A DNA stretch of 64,000 bases from Ophioderma brevispina (GCA_023653785.1 JAMKCH010058544.1:1-64000), one strand, 5' to 3'; shown: positions 46,060 to 58,976, counted from the stretch's first letter. Translations and numbers: made by a program. Notes: a model not told the origin generated them from the letters alone.

Positions 46060-47690
46060 GCGCGCATTTTGATTTTGGAGCCATTTTTTTTAACCGAATT
46101 TTTTTTTTTCTTGATGTCTTCATACACCAAAGAATGCCTCAAAGATAGAAAAATAATCCTTAGTTTTAAAAATTTAGGAGTGACCCTATTCGATATTTTG
46201 TTCAATAAACTAATAAATTTACAGTGAATCATGGTTTGCAGCCGTTTTGACTTACCATAGTGGGTTTTTGATTTGAGGCATTTCTGAGCCGAATTCCTTT
46301 AAAAAATTAAATATAAAAAACGCATTTCGCAATTTAGGTATTTTGGACTACCTACTGGAAGCAAACCTTTGGTTGGCTTTTTTTAACACAAGTCCTCCTC
46401 TTTTCTTAATGTTTGACACTATTAGAGAACAAGGCCACTTACAACACTTTTTGTCCCGTATATGCCTTGGACATAAACGTAATATTCCATTTTAAAAAGT
46501 TCTATAATCTTACAGATTTAAAAGGTCCAGATTTGGTGAATATTAACAAAGGAGCGTGAAAAACAGTGTTAACCCATTTGGTTTCCAATACTCTATTCGC
46601 GCTGATATAGGGAACTGGGGGAAAAGTTTGGGGTCATATCCATTAGGTGACATTAGGGGAAGAAGCAATGTGATCACCCAAGCGAGTCTCGCTGCTGACA
46701 ATAGAAAGTGGGGAACCCTTGAAAGCTGTAGGAAAGGCCAAGTTACAAACACTTAATTTTTGTTTACTGTACTTTTCTGCATTGCACTTGTAGGTTTTAA
46801 TACAACCCGATTTATAATCATTCACAATCACTTCATGAAAAGCCGTGTTTGAAATATTAAAATATCTTCACATCTGTATCCTAGTGGAAGCCATATTGAA
46901 GAATTTGTAGGCATGATGAACACTATGATACACGGTATGTTTATGCTGTATGGTCCTTCTACATGTATTCTAAATGTACACTGACAGAGTAATTTGCCGA
47001 ATTATTTAGCCTAAAGAAGTTTAATTTAGGCGTTGTTAATTACAAAGTTGTGTTTGCGTTTTTATGCGTTTAAGCCATGGTTTTCATTTCCAAATATTTT
47101 TCCAACGTATTTCAACTATTAAGAACGTTGGACCATCTATGAGTATTGTATGGGTATTGACTATTGTATTAGTCGTATTAATTTAGGTAACGTATGGAAG
47201 TAATTATAAGGCCCAATATCACCTGTGTGGACAGCGCAAACACCATTGTTACCATATTCAGAATTCAATAGCGCAACTGCTTTATACAGGTAGTTTTTCA
47301 TATTTTAACGTACGTTACTTTTACCAGTGACACACTGCACATCGTATTGACTGTAGAGCACACAGTATTAAGAACGCACGGACTAGGAGTGCTGGCAAAG
47401 TTTAAAAGCTACGTGCGCCCTCACAAACAGCTCTCACCCGTAAAAAAGTACAGGTTGTTATGGCACGCTCCACGTATCAAAATCATGGCGAGTTTTCACG
47501 CGCATGTCGAGTTTCACGCGCTGTGTATCGAGTTTTCCTCGCCATATGTCGAGCTTGCAGCGTTATATTGTCGAGTTTCCAGCGCTATCTGTCCAGTTTG
47601 CCCTCTAAACATCGGGGGAGTTGTGCTCTTATATGGTGAGTTGCAAAATCCTGCCAGTTTACGCTCCGTATTAGAGGTTTTGCTTTCTAT
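46060..47690. other. Unassigned DNA downstream of the methyltransferase
   Basis: No clear AATAAA close behind the stop codon; the first is at 46204 (CAATAAAC), a candidate polyadenylation signal. 47460-47640 has repeated GAGTTT.CACGCGC and GTCGAG words that lead into the next array. Confidence 0.35.
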
Positions 47691-47694
47691 AGGG

Positions 47695-48060
47695 TGAGTT
47701 TGACATAAATCATGTCCAGTTGCAAAATCTCGGACATGATTTTTTTCAACATGGAAAACTCGACATGATTTTTTGGTTTTTGTAGGTGTAAAAAAAAAAT
47801 CATGTCGAGTTTGCTCATGTTGAGAAACAAATCATGTCGAGTTTGCTCTGTTGAGAAAAAAATCATGTAGAAGTTTGCTCATGTTGAGAAAAAAATCATG
47901 TTCCAGTTTGCACATGTTGAAAAAAAGTCATGTTTTTTCCAGTTTTTTAAAAATCGCATGATTTATTATGGGACATGATTTATTCTGCGCCATGATTTAT
48001 GAAAAACTCGGCAACATAGAGTTAAAACTGGATAGGCAGCGCTGTAAATTCGACATATAG
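47695..48060. repeat. Tandem array, 31-33 bp unit (ATCATGTCGAGTTTGCTC)
   Basis: Units read AAAAAAATCATGTCGAGTTT GCTCATGTTGAG with small indels, at least six in a row between 47790 and 47940; inverted words (ACTCGACATGATTTTTT) lie at 47757-47775. Confidence 0.8.
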
Positions 48061-48134
48061 AGGGGTAAACTCGATTACAGCGATGAAATGCCATGATTTG
48101 ATACGGGAGGCGATGCCATAGGTGTCCTTATATC

Positions 48135-49370
48135 AGCGCGAATCTATATGAGGGGATATCAGGGTCATAATTCAAAAGTCGAAACCGTGGCAGGTCGTCC
48201 TCGAACAGGCCGTAGCCGATTCAAATGATCGTAGCGCAGATTCAAATGCCCGTAGCTCGTATTATATGGCAGAATCAAATGCTCGTTGCTCGTATAGCAC
48301 AATTCAATTGCTTCGTGTAGCGCAGAATTCGAATGCTTCGTAGCGCGAATTCAAATGCTCGTAGCTCGTATGCAGCTTCAAATGCTCGTAGCGCCAGAAT
48401 TCAAATGCGCGGAGCGCAGAATACAAATGTTCGTAGCGCAGAATTCAAATGTTGTAGCGCAGAATTCAAATGTTCGTAGCGCAGAATTCAAATGTTTGTA
48501 GCTCGTACAGCAGAATTCAAACGTCGTACCTCGTACTCACGTAGCTCGTAGTAGAGTTGAGCGTCGTAAACGTGTACGAGCGACACTGCATTGTCGAATT
48601 GCATTGTTTGTTAAGTTGTGTTTGTGTTGATTGTTTGTTTAATGTTGAATTGATTGTGTTGCATTGTTTGTTTGGACGATTGTTTGAATGATTGAATGAC
48701 GTACGCATATGAATGACGCAGTCGATTCCGGCCCGGGTGCACAGAGTTCATCATGGAAATGGAGTTAAAGTTCTAGTTGTAAGTCAAGAATAACCGCCGG
48801 CCAATATCTTGTTTTAAGCCGCGTTAATAATGACGTCACAATTTGACCCCCTAGCTTACTGTAAACGTTTTGATGAGCTCTTTTCACGACCTTTAGGCCC
48901 ATACATGGAGAGCTGGCGACGATCGAAAAGTGAAACATTTTGTCCGGCAATATGATGGGCAAAAAGTCGTCGTCATTGCACAACTTTCACTGACACTTAC
49001 TTGTAGTTCATAAGTGGGCAGTTTATGGGATTGTACGATCAAAATAAGGAACAAATTAAAGAGTTTTTTCACAACAAATGATTTTGTTGTTATTTATCAA
49101 AACAGATCATTAATTAACAAATCAGGAGAAATTTCAGAAAAGAAATATGAAAAAATCTGAGGAAATGTGAAACAAATAAATGTAGTAAATAAATAAGCAG
49201 AGAATGTTATGAGATAAATGCGTACTAAGCCAATTAAAATAATGAATGAACGACTAATTCCTCAACTTGCCTGTATTATTATAAATAATTCAAATAAAAA
49301 AACGACAGACAGAAAGGAAGGTGGGAATGGGAGGGAGAAGGAAGGGAAGAGGGAAGGAGAGTGGGAGGGA
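48135..49370. repeat. Composite repeat H, left copy
   Basis: Contains, in order: ATATCAGGGTCATAATTCAA, GTCGTCCTCGAACAGG, a 20-22 bp array of CGTAGCGCAGAATTCAAATG, TTGTTTG..GATTG words, CCGGCCAATATCTTG, GATGAGCTCTTTTC and GAGGAAATGTGAAA. Every block reappears in reverse order and complement at 54270-55505. Confidence 0.85.
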
Positions 49371-49695
49371 GGGTTGGTGGAGGGAGGGAGGGTTGATGGA
49401 GGGGCGGGTTGGTTATGGGAGGGAAGGGAGGGAGGGTTGGTTAAGGAAGGGAGGAGGGTTGGTTAAGGGAGGGGGGGGGGGGGTTGGTTGGTGGTTAAGG
49501 GAGGGAGGGAGGGTTGGTAAGGAGGGGAGGGAGGGTTGGTTAAGGGAGGGTTGGTTAACGGGGAGGGAGGAAGAGGGAGGGGGGGTTTAAGGGAGGAGGG
49601 AGGGTTAAGGGAGGGAATAGGGGCGAGGGGAGGGATGGGGAAGGGGTGAAGAGGAGGATGGAGGGGAGGGTGGAAGGCAGGGGGAGGGAGGGCCC
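49320..49695. repeat. Purine microsatellite (GGGAGGGAGGGTTGGT)
   Basis: GGGA/GGAGGGTTGGTTAAGG repeats on the + strand. The counterpart at 54200-54300 is a shorter C/T stretch, consistent with composite repeat H ending in this microsatellite. G-run density would allow G-quadruplex folding. Confidence 0.8.
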
Positions 49696-49699
49696 ATGG

Positions 49700-52500
49700 C
49701 TGTAGCATAATGTGTCGATGTACTACCACCACAATATTTAATAAATTATTAAGATTACTTCAGAGTCCTGCACACGGCAAGGGAATATGACACCTCAATT
49801 CAGTGACTCTTCACGCCACATTAGTTCGCGCTTATTCTGTTATCGTCTACGGAGCCCGGGATGTGGCTTCCCGCCGGACTATGGTTGCTTCCACACCGAT
49901 TTATTCCGTTTTAGAAATAATTTAACTTGGAAGGTATTTTAGAGGGTCAGTGGCTTATTTTACGGGACAAAAAGCTAGCAGAGGGTACTGGCCTTGGACG
50001 CATTTGTGTATATTCAATTAAAGAGACCAGGGGGGAAGGTCGGATGTGGACATTCCCTGTGTAACAATAGTACGGCAATACGGAACATTAGACTTATATA
50101 AATTACACATAAACAAGGTATATAGATTCTGTGTGAAAAGGCTCACGTAAATATAGGTCATTTCTGTCCTAACTGTGCCGGAAAACGGTTTGCCTGCCAA
50201 AAAGGTTCACCCTTAAAAACAAATTATATACGTTAACTTCATGAAATCATGCAACACCATGACAAATGCCAGAGTCTTGGAAGGACATTTGATAAAAAAG
50301 TACGTGGATCCACATGCGCCAGTTCTGTCAATACGTCGGGTAATACGTTGTGTGGGGGGGAGGGGGAGGGACTGCCAAACCTAACAGCAACAGCGAATTC
50401 AAAACTGCATCAACTTCCGGCTTTGATGCATATCGAACGTTTACACACAGACTGACTAAGGGACTAGGCCTGGTCACGAATTTTAATCTGAAATGAACCG
50501 TTATTGTAAATACACTGTTTGCAGCCAGGTGATTACTAACCTTGACGGATTTTAACATTAAGCACTTTTTCCTAAATTATCATGATATTACTAAATCTTT
50601 TGAACGAAGCGTTAAGAGTTGTGATTTTTTAATACGCACAGGAAGAGACTCAATAGTAAATGCACGTACAATTCCACAAATTAGGTTTTGAAAATCCTCA
50701 ATTCCCAAATCCAGGAGGTCGTGTCTACCACCCCCGGTTGTGTTGCATGAGTGCGGGTATTTCTCGTGTGCGTTGTATACGTTTCGTGCTGGGATCTCAT
50801 GGAGTCGATAGGCGTGGTATTTTAGGACCCCAAATACATGAGAATGAGACTAAACTTGAATCAAGGTCTATCAGTTTAGGGATTTTTGAAATGGTACTAA
50901 AATAGAGTTTCAAATGCACTTCTTTTCTCCAAAAAAAATTTCTTCTTCGAACTTCAAGTTCGCAGAACAAATGATTTAAAAAATGATGGTCTTCTGCCCT
51001 ATGGTCAAGAACCGGTATATTGGAGGGACATTAATCCAGAGAGGGTTATTGACTGCACACGCGCAGCTTCACCGGCTACCTTCCACGTGCAGACTACGGC
51101 CTCGATTTAGGGATTTCACCCCTGAAGGGACCACTAGGTTTCACTCCGTAGTTCCCGGGGGGGGGGGCTTAAAAGCAAAGCATTTATCCCGAGGGAATTG
51201 TAACGAAATTTTATAGCATTTGTGAAGGGTCATTAAGGGCAACCCCAAACAGCAATAATAAAATTAAAAACTAAAAGATCCAAAAAAAAAATACATGTTC
51301 AAACATACATATAAGAAAACATTATTAGTTAACATTGAAAATAATTAAACACTTTATGTGCCTGAAAACAAAAAAAAAATCAATCGTGGACGTTTCTAAA
51401 ACCCTTACTGTACAAAGTCTATGGGAAAATGAAGTGTATTTTGCAACCCACGTAAAAAAATACAGGATCCCTAAAATGAAAAGGTTGTGTAAATCTATGT
51501 AATTCGGTCTTAGAATGAAGCTCCAGCCTCACTGAATCAGTAGAGAAAAAGGACAAGACTATGCACCCCTCAGTTCCCCTTACATACCCCGTGCCCTTGT
51601 ATGACACAGTTCTGTGACCCTCCCTCCCCGTCACCCCTTCCACCATCGATCCCTCCCCTTCCATGCCACCCTTCCTATGCCGACTTCCATCTCTCATCCC
51701 TTCAAAAACTCACTTTAGGGGAGACCGGCGGCGGTTGCAACACTTGTTTCCCAATTGATTGTCGTAAATAGACTATTTGTTAAAGGTAAAAACAAATACA
51801 TACCATTTGAAAGGTGGTGTGTCAGCTTATTTTGAGCTGGGTTTGAGTCTTAACAGGCAGTAGGTTTGGAGCTGTGATATTTTAAAATAGGGTGTCAAGT
51901 ATTGCAACATGCCCCTACACGGCGTCAGTTGCAGCACTAGTGTGGGGCAATTGCAACACAGTCAATATAGACAAAGAAAACCAAGTTATTTTTCCAATTT
52001 TATGATTTTTTTTTTTTTTTTTTTTTTTAATTTTTTAGTTTTTTAAATATTTGTATAAAAATCATATTTTTACTTAGCATGCACATGCGCTCTGCAAGTT
52101 ACTCAATGCCAACAAACTGAGGTGTGGCGCCTTTATTTGATAACAATTGCATTTTGATTTTTTCACTTAAGTTTTGTTTTTTGAATGGAAATTTTCATCG
52201 TTACATTTCCTTCCTCAATCTACAGTTCAGAGTCACTAATCATCATTTTCGAAGTCACTTATCAGTTAATGATTCACATCAAACTCCTTTAAGTTCTTTA
52301 ACCATGAAATAACCTTCTTTAAACAGCTTTCACATTATTTGAACGGCTGACTCCATCAGAACTCTAGAACATTAAAATAACTTTTTTAAATTGAAGAGAC
52401 ATTTCAAAACTTTCGAACTTGAATCCTGTCTGTTTGAATACGTCAGATAATATCATTTAAATCATACTAAGTGCCTATGTCATTATCAATGGACTAGTCA
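49700..52500. other. Mostly unassigned DNA
   Basis: 51715-51960 carries GGGGAGACCGGCGGCGGTTG, CAACAC.TG and GGGGCAATTGCAACAC words. The reverse complement of 54160-54230 starts the same way (GGGGAGACCGGGCCGGTTGC), so a dispersed repeat is present. T-run at 52007-52028. No gene recognised. Confidence 0.4.
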
Positions 52501-52519
52501 TAAAGACAAATTAAAGATT

Positions 52520-52745
52520 TAAAAGGTGCAAAACGAGAGATTTTGAAACATATCGGGTATCACGAGAAAAAAAACCAATGAAAACCTGGATTTTTGCACT
52601 GATGCAAAGCTCTGTCAATATATCCCCTCTGAAAGGATTAAAGCGGAAATATTTTTGGTACACAAAATGGTGAGATATCAATTCGTATAGGAGCAAAATA
52701 ACGAAATTAGCCTATGTAGGCCTATTAGATTGAAATGAAAGCAAA
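52520..52745. mobile_element. MITE, family A, partial copy 3
   Basis: AAAAGGTGCAAAACGAGAG begins it. CCTCTGAAAGGATTAAAGCG and TTCGTATAGGAGCAAAATAA follow in family A order. A possible far end (AATCTCTCGTGCACCTC) is at 53688, with about 940 bp of other sequence between. Confidence 0.6.
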
Positions 52746-53465
52746 TAAAATCACTTTTTGTTTTCGCCTTGTAAGGCAAATATGTCAAGATTTTTGTAAG
52801 CTCAGATTTGGACTACTCATAAAATGATGTACATACACTCACAAATTCCCGAAAAAAAATAATACAATTTGAATGTAAATTAACAAAAATATTTTTTGAA
52901 CATTTTTAATTTTGCTTTTTTGAATACGAAAAAACGGGCGTATTTTCGCACACGTCCATATCATTGAGTCAAAAGCGCCCTATTTGCTCTCCTCGGGACG
53001 TCAACGTGCATGACCAAAACATCGTGTTGACTCGAATTGTTATTGCTTAAACTGTATAATTGATGGATTAATGACAGTAATTATAAAAAATTTGAAAATA
53101 AGTTAACAGAATGGCATATTTTGTTTCTTCGTTGTGTTAATAATTATTATTGATATAAAAGCACATCGATCGCAGTTATAGGAAAGTGACCAACATTGCG
53201 ATATGATGGCCAACGAACGTAAAAGATTATGGATGGTCATCACTTTGACGTCCCATTTGCCTGCGATGGTGGAATTTGTCGGAAATCGTTATTCGAGTAA
53301 GCTTAGGCGGAAATTAGAAAGGCAAAATACTCAACAAATGTGACAATTTTCAACTTATTTTCGATTTAATAGTAATCTACGTTAGTTACGCTTTCCATCC
53401 ATACCAAATTTTCCAATATTCAGAATCATGACTATTTCCTTTAAGACATTTCTGGGGTCCTGACG

Positions 53466-53606
53466 TTTCATATAGAAGTCCCATGGATAGCAAATGAGGT
53501 ATTACATTGATCCGCCATTGCGCTCATGCCGCTGTGCAGTCGGATCTTGATGGAATGAATGGGCAATACCTCATTTGCATCCATGTAGGGGGCTTCTACA
53601 TAAACA
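53466..53606. mobile_element. Short MITE, family I (AGAAGTCCCATGGATAGC ends)
   Basis: About 140 bp. TAGAAGTCCCATGGATAGCA and AATGAGGTATT on the left, AATACCTCATTTGCATCC and ATGTAGGGGGCTTCTA on the right. Confidence 0.7.
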
Positions 53607-54269
53607 CTTCTACCCATTTCTGTGAACTCTTTTGGAGTTCTAATCAATCACCACATATGACACATTATATCATAATGGATTGCCTCAAAATCTCTCGTGC
53701 ACCTCAAAAGATTCATACAGGACAGAACTTTACCAATTCTTCCTTGCTTCCTTTCAAAGATTTCAAAACAAACCCCTAAAATCCTATTTTTATTGGTTAA
53801 AACACCGTGGAAATATATGGGGGTCATTTGCAATATACTGTTGCAACTGACCCCGATTATGGCAGCCATTACATGTTCACCCCCTACAATACTTAGTAAG
53901 CTTACAATCTACAACTTTAGGTGATATGGCAACCCTAAATATCAGTCATTCCTTCACCAAACTACACAGCTTCTCCTCAGGCATTACCTGCACATAAACA
54001 AAAAAGTTTCATTTTTCCTCAAATTTTACTTAGGTACTCAAAAACGGTTTTTTTGAGATATTTCAACACCTGGCGTAGCAGCCGCCCTTTTGTTAGTCAG
54101 GTACATGTATTGAAGGGGCGCAACATATATGTGAGAATCAGCTTTGGAGTCACTTTCTGCTAGGCATGGGCGGCGTTGTTGCATCGTGCCCGTGTTGCAA
54201 CCGGCCCGGTCTCCCCTTCCCCCGCTTCCCTCCCCTTTTCCGCCCCTCCCCTTCCCTTTCCTTCCCCCC

Positions 54270-55505
54270 TCTTCCATCTTCCTCCTTCCTTTCTTTCTTA
54301 TTTTATTTATTTATTCATATATTAAAAGCAACTTGGGATTTATTCGTTCATTCATTCTTTCCTTCATTCATCCCTGCATGCTGCATTCTTTTATTTCTAT
54401 ATAAATATTGAAATCAAATACGCATTTATCTTATGTTTAACATGCTCAGCTCCCGGGCTTAGCTATTTATTTACTGCATTTATTTATTTATTATTTCACA
54501 TTTCCTCAGTTTTGTTTCATTATTTCTTTCTGAAATTTCTCCTAATTTGCACTGTTTGAAATTTGACGTACACGTGCAACCCTACCGAAAGTTGTGCCGA
54601 CGGCTTTTTTTCTCTTCCTATTGCCGGTCAAACATATTCACGTTTTCGATCGCCCGCTATCCATGTTAGAGGTCAATTAAAATAGCTCATCACAAGTTCA
54701 GTACGCTAGGCGGTCAAATTTGGACGATTATTACGGGGCTTATTACAAGATATTGCCGGTTATTTCATTAACTACAACTAAAACGTCACCATTCCATGAC
54801 TGAAACTGGTGAACGACAACCCAGCCGGGTGATCGAGTTGCGGCATTCATGCATAGTCCATTCAATCATTGAAACATTCGTTCAAACAATCGTTCAAACA
54901 ATCGTTCAAACAATCGTTCAAACAATCGTTCAAACAATCGTTCAAACAATCGTTCAAACAATCGTTCAAACAATCAATCAAACAAACAATCAATTGGACA
55001 GTGGAGTGTCGCTCGTACACGTTGCGCTCTACACTATGACGAGCTACGCGGTACAAGGCACGAGCGTTTCAATTCTGCTCATCATGAATACGATCTTCGA
55101 AGGTACGGCCTTTTCGAGGACGACCTGCAAGGGTACGACCTGTTCGAGGACGACCTGCAAGGGTACGACCTGTTCGAGGACGACCTACGCGGTTTCGAAC
55201 TTTGAATTCTGCGCTACGAGCATTTGAATTCTGCGCTACGAGCATTTGAATTCTGCTATACGAGCTACGAGCATTTGAATTCTGCTATACGAGCTACGAG
55301 CATTTGAATTCTGCGCTACGAGCATTTGAATTCTGCGCTACGAGCATTTGAATCTGCTATACGAGCTACGAGCATTTGAATTCTGCTATACGAGCTACGA
55401 GCATTTGAATTCTGCGCAACGAGCATTTGAATTCTGCTACGTCCTGTTCGAGGACGACCTGCACGGTTTCGACCTTTGAATATGACCCTGATATTCCCTC
55501 ATACG
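54270..55505. repeat. Composite repeat H, right copy (inverted)
   Basis: Reverse complement of 48135-49370 with moderate divergence. Holds an exact 12-bp array (next entry), three copies of a TTCGAGGACGACCTGCAAGG unit at 55110-55180, and a 22-bp array of GCGCTACGAGCATTTGAATT (55200-55440). The open frame at 54796-55227 is a product of these arrays. Confidence 0.85.
54879..54974. repeat. Exact 12-bp tandem array (TTCAAACAATCG x8)
   Basis: Eight identical units. The corresponding site in the left copy (about 48650-48700) has only two or three related units. Perfect identity in a noisy neighbourhood suggests recent expansion. Confidence 0.9.
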
Positions 55506-55509
55506 AATC

Positions 55510-56090
55510 GAGTATAAAAATAACTTTCGTGGCTAAAATCTTCCTTCCAGTTGATTATTTGGTGAATGTTAAAAGAACCGATAATAAAAAAAAAAACAGG
55601 CCTTTCAGAGTGTTTGTTGTAGAAGGGAAAGAAGAGTTTTACGAAGAAAAAAGAACACACACACACATATATATAAAGAAGGACCATAGGCATATCTAAA
55701 TCGTAGGGTTTATAGAACTTTTTGAAAGTTCTTTTAGAACCCTGGGACAAAATATATAGTTGTAAGTGTCACGCCATGTTTTCTAATAATAGTGTTGCGA
55801 TTTAGTCCTTTTGAATTCGGTTTTTAAACCATAAAACTACATCAAAGTGGTTGAGCCAAAACTAATCTCCAAAAACCTTGGGAATATTAATTTTATCGAT
55901 TTTTTAAAACGAAGATCTTAGGCTTTGTCAATTTTCTTGCTTTTTAATCTCGCCTTTTCTTGTTTTTTTTTTAAATGGTGATTGGAGGCATAATCTTTCA
56001 TCCGTTTAAACCCCTCGAAGACAATTCTGTTTGTAAATACATGGTTAGAAATTTATTATGCATTAAATGCCATCATTAAAACAAAATAAA
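55510..56090. other. Unassigned AT-rich DNA
   Basis: ACACACACACATATATAT microsatellite at 55653-55674; nothing else recognised. Confidence 0.3.
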
Positions 56091-56097
56091 AACAAAA

Positions 56098-56215
56098 GCA
56101 AAAAAAAAAAAAAAAAAACATAAAAAACTGAAGTGGGATTCGAACCAGCGACTTGTGGATAACTTTCCATCTGAAGTCAAAACCTTACATGGCGTGGTGT
56201 AACCGGGGATCTGGC
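56098..56215 (-). repeat. tRNA-derived SINE fragment with A/T tail
   Basis: On the minus strand TGACTTCAGATGG, AAGTCGCTGGTTCGAATCCC and ACTTCAG resemble an anticodon arm and T-arm with a good B-box, followed by a T-run (A-run on the + strand, 56100-56119). The D-arm half is degenerate, so this is not a functional tRNA. Confidence 0.5.
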
Positions 56216-56219
56216 AAGA

Positions 56220-56860
56220 TTTTGCTTTTTAATACAAATTAATTTTTTAACGTTGGTTTGTTATATTTCAAACTTTATTGCGTAACGGGACCATCCTGCA
56301 AAAATTTTGAGAAAGTAGTTAATTCCTGAATTGTTGACGGGAAAATGGCGCGGATTTTATTAAGTATATAAGTTGTGATGGTGATAGAATCCGGGTAGAA
56401 TGGCCTTCACCCAAAAACCCGACCTGGATTTCGCCCCCCGATATTTTAAATATGGTATGTTTGATGCGAGGCTAAAACGTGATTTAGTAAGCACCGTAGT
56501 TGTTTAATACGGCCGACCACATGGGGAATATTTTCGCTTATACCTCCAAAAACCGTAAAATCTTTAGCCCCAAGAGTTCAAAAGGAAGGGTACTTGAGGA
56601 AAATAGCCGTTTTCTTAGATACCCAAACTTACCACTTCCGGTGACAACCTGGCTGGGGACGAGGCTAGTAACGATCGGGCCATGGTCCTTTAATGAAATG
56701 AACCAGTTCCCGATTTATATTCGCTATTTTTTCATTGTTTCAAAGCATAGCCAAAGTAGCGGACCAAAGATGAGATGCTACTGCTGTTGTAATTCAAATT
56801 GTATATATTTCTGAGAGCCCTAAAATAGTTTGAACAGATAAATACTTTAGTGTGTGACCC
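56220..56860. other. Unassigned DNA
   Basis: 56480-56720 shares words with 24720-24950 (CGTGATTT.GTAAG, CACTTCCGGT, GGGGACGAGGC.A, CGATCGG.CATGG), so a dispersed repeat is present in the same orientation. No gene recognised. Confidence 0.4.
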
Positions 56861-56868
56861 ATATTACA

Positions 56869-57365
56869 CTGCCAAAAACTGGGTGTTATTAACAATATGA
56901 GTTGTGATTTTAACACCTTGGAATCAATAGGGGACCGCCACCACTGGTGTTAGATACACAACCATGTAATACAACCATGAGTGTTAAAGCACAAATTTTG
57001 TGCTAAAGTATGATAGGATGTTAATATGATGTCGGGTGTTAACTATTTTTTAACCCACTCGCGTGGTACCAAATGACCCATTTGGTGTTAATGTAGAACT
57101 CTCGGAGTCAATACGGGACCGCACCTCTGGTGTTAATTAACACCAAAACTGGTGTTGTTAACATTTTAGATTTGAAGAGAAGTTTGAGTGTTGTATGTCT
57201 TGCTCATAAGCAGATCACCAAATGCATAATTAAAATTGTGCCGTAGCACCGAGCGGTGTGTAAATACTAAATTTCACAGACGAAAACTACACCGAAAAGC
57301 TTGACACCGACTTGGTGTTAAAATTTTAACACCCAGCGTTGGCGTTGTACATGAGAGATACCCCC
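56869..57365. repeat. Repeat J (GTGTTAA/TAACACC-rich), copy 1
   Basis: Starts ACACTGCCAAAAACTGGGTG. GGAATCAATAGGGGACCGCC appears and recurs in diverged form (GGAGTCAATACGGGACCGC) 190 bp later. Ends CAGATCACCAAATGC..TTGACACCGACTTGG. Probably a MITE with GTGTTAA-type repetition inside. Confidence 0.7.
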
Positions 57366-57477
57366 TCCTTGCTTATAGAAACTCGCTAGATGAGCAACAA
57401 CTGTGTATATAAACTAGGGATTTAGGTCTATTGCTCACTTATTTTTTCATTTAATTTGAAGGGAAAAAATGCGAAGG

Positions 57478-57830
57478 TACACTAAAAAAAGTGTCAAATT
57501 GTGGTTCTCAGAGAGCATGTAAAGCCGTCAATTGACACGGTTGAATAGAACCTTTAGGAGTCAGATGACACCGTTGGTGTCAGATGACGCTAGATGACAC
57601 CTTTAGGGTGTTAAGCCTAAATGGACCATTTGGAAAACAGTTCTTTAGGGTTGTCAAGCCAGAAATGACACCTTCGGAAACTTCGGGTGTCAAGAGCCAG
57701 AATGACACCTTGGGGTCTCAACATAGACCTCTACAGATGCTAATTTGTCATCTTGATATTACAAGGTGGGCCAGGTGTATATTCTGACACCTCAACCGTG
57801 TCAAATGACACTTTACCTGCTCATTTGAAG
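57478..57830. repeat. Repeat K (TGACACC/GGTGTCA-rich)
   Basis: ACACTAAAAAAAGTGTCAAA at the left and GTGTCAAATGACACTTTACC at the right, with about ten TGACACC words between. Built like repeat J but with a different core word. Confidence 0.55.
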
Positions 57831-58663
57831 ATTCAAAACGGGATACCGTAAGTGGCATGTTTTGTGTAGGCTTAATCATTGCGTTTTTATTATTCTTATG
57901 CCTACCTTGCCATTAATGAATAAAAAACTACTATCGGTGCATTTTGTGTTCTCAGGTGTTAATATTTAGTGAGATGCCATGAATAAAACGTTGGAAATCG
58001 TTCATCCCGACAGCAGAATGACAACTGATGTAACTTTTGAAATCCCCTGGAATTAGTTAAAACAGATAACATAATAATCTATCATGTATTTCGTGACGGA
58101 TGTCAGAGGATTTGCACACTTATATAACAAAAGAGTATAATAATATACTTCATGAAAATGAAAATTTTCACTGAAATCGACACATATGTGGTTATATTAC
58201 GGGTAAACCGAACGGTGGCATACAATTAAGATTACCCTGGAGTCTTTGGCCCCTATGTTATTTTACATCTGATGTGAAACTCTTAACTGTTTTCTTCAAA
58301 AGGAGCATGCAAATAGAAGAAATGTCCTCTTTTTTGGAAAAATGTGACAGTGCCCCTTTTAAAGGAAATCTTTGCAAGATGTGGTGTCGTTATGGTTAAT
58401 ATCAGTTGGAGATATTAGCAAATGGGCCCAGTTTAACGCGTTTTCAGGTGGTTTTCACATTTGACCTTATTTTGACCCATGTGCAAATCTGTAAAGCCAT
58501 TAACAGCAACGATTATTTAACCCCGGGGATGTTGCGAGTCCCGCCTCACAATGGTCGCCCATGGAATATTGAACTAAAGAAAACAACCATTAAATTGACG
58601 GTTGTTTATGAATCAGAATAGGTGCTTGTACCAGGGGCTGTAAGAAAAGCTAGAGTTGAAAAT

Positions 58664-58976
58664 ACACTGCCAAAAAACTGCGGGTGGTTGTTAACTTAAC
58701 ACATGGGTGTTAATTTTAACCCATCTGGGAATCAATAGGGGACCGCCCCCATTGGTGTTGATTTACACCATTCCGGTGTTACAATACCGCCATGTTAGTG
58801 TTTATATGAAACAATTTTGTATATATACATCGTATTAGACATCGCTGGGTTAATTTTACACATGTGGTGTTAAATTTTTTAACACTGCCCGGTGCCAAAT
58901 TACACCTATTGTGTAATTTAACAATATCTGAAATCAGTAAGAACAGTGGTGTTTTAATGACTGTAAGGGAAGCCTT
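58664..58976. repeat. Repeat J, copy 2, left part
   Basis: ACACTGCCAAAAAACTGCGG and GGAATCAATAGGGGACCGCC align with copy 1. The copy is interrupted at about 58976 by the 3.2-kb element and appears to resume at 62217. Confidence 0.65.

Noticed and set aside
49218..49732. Gly/Arg/Glu-rich and Pro-rich open frames
   Set aside because: Translations of the GGGA microsatellite.
54796..55227. 143-codon frame with a repeated VQTI motif
   Set aside because: Product of the 12-bp array and neighbouring arrays; the mirrored copy at 48.5 kb does not keep the frame.
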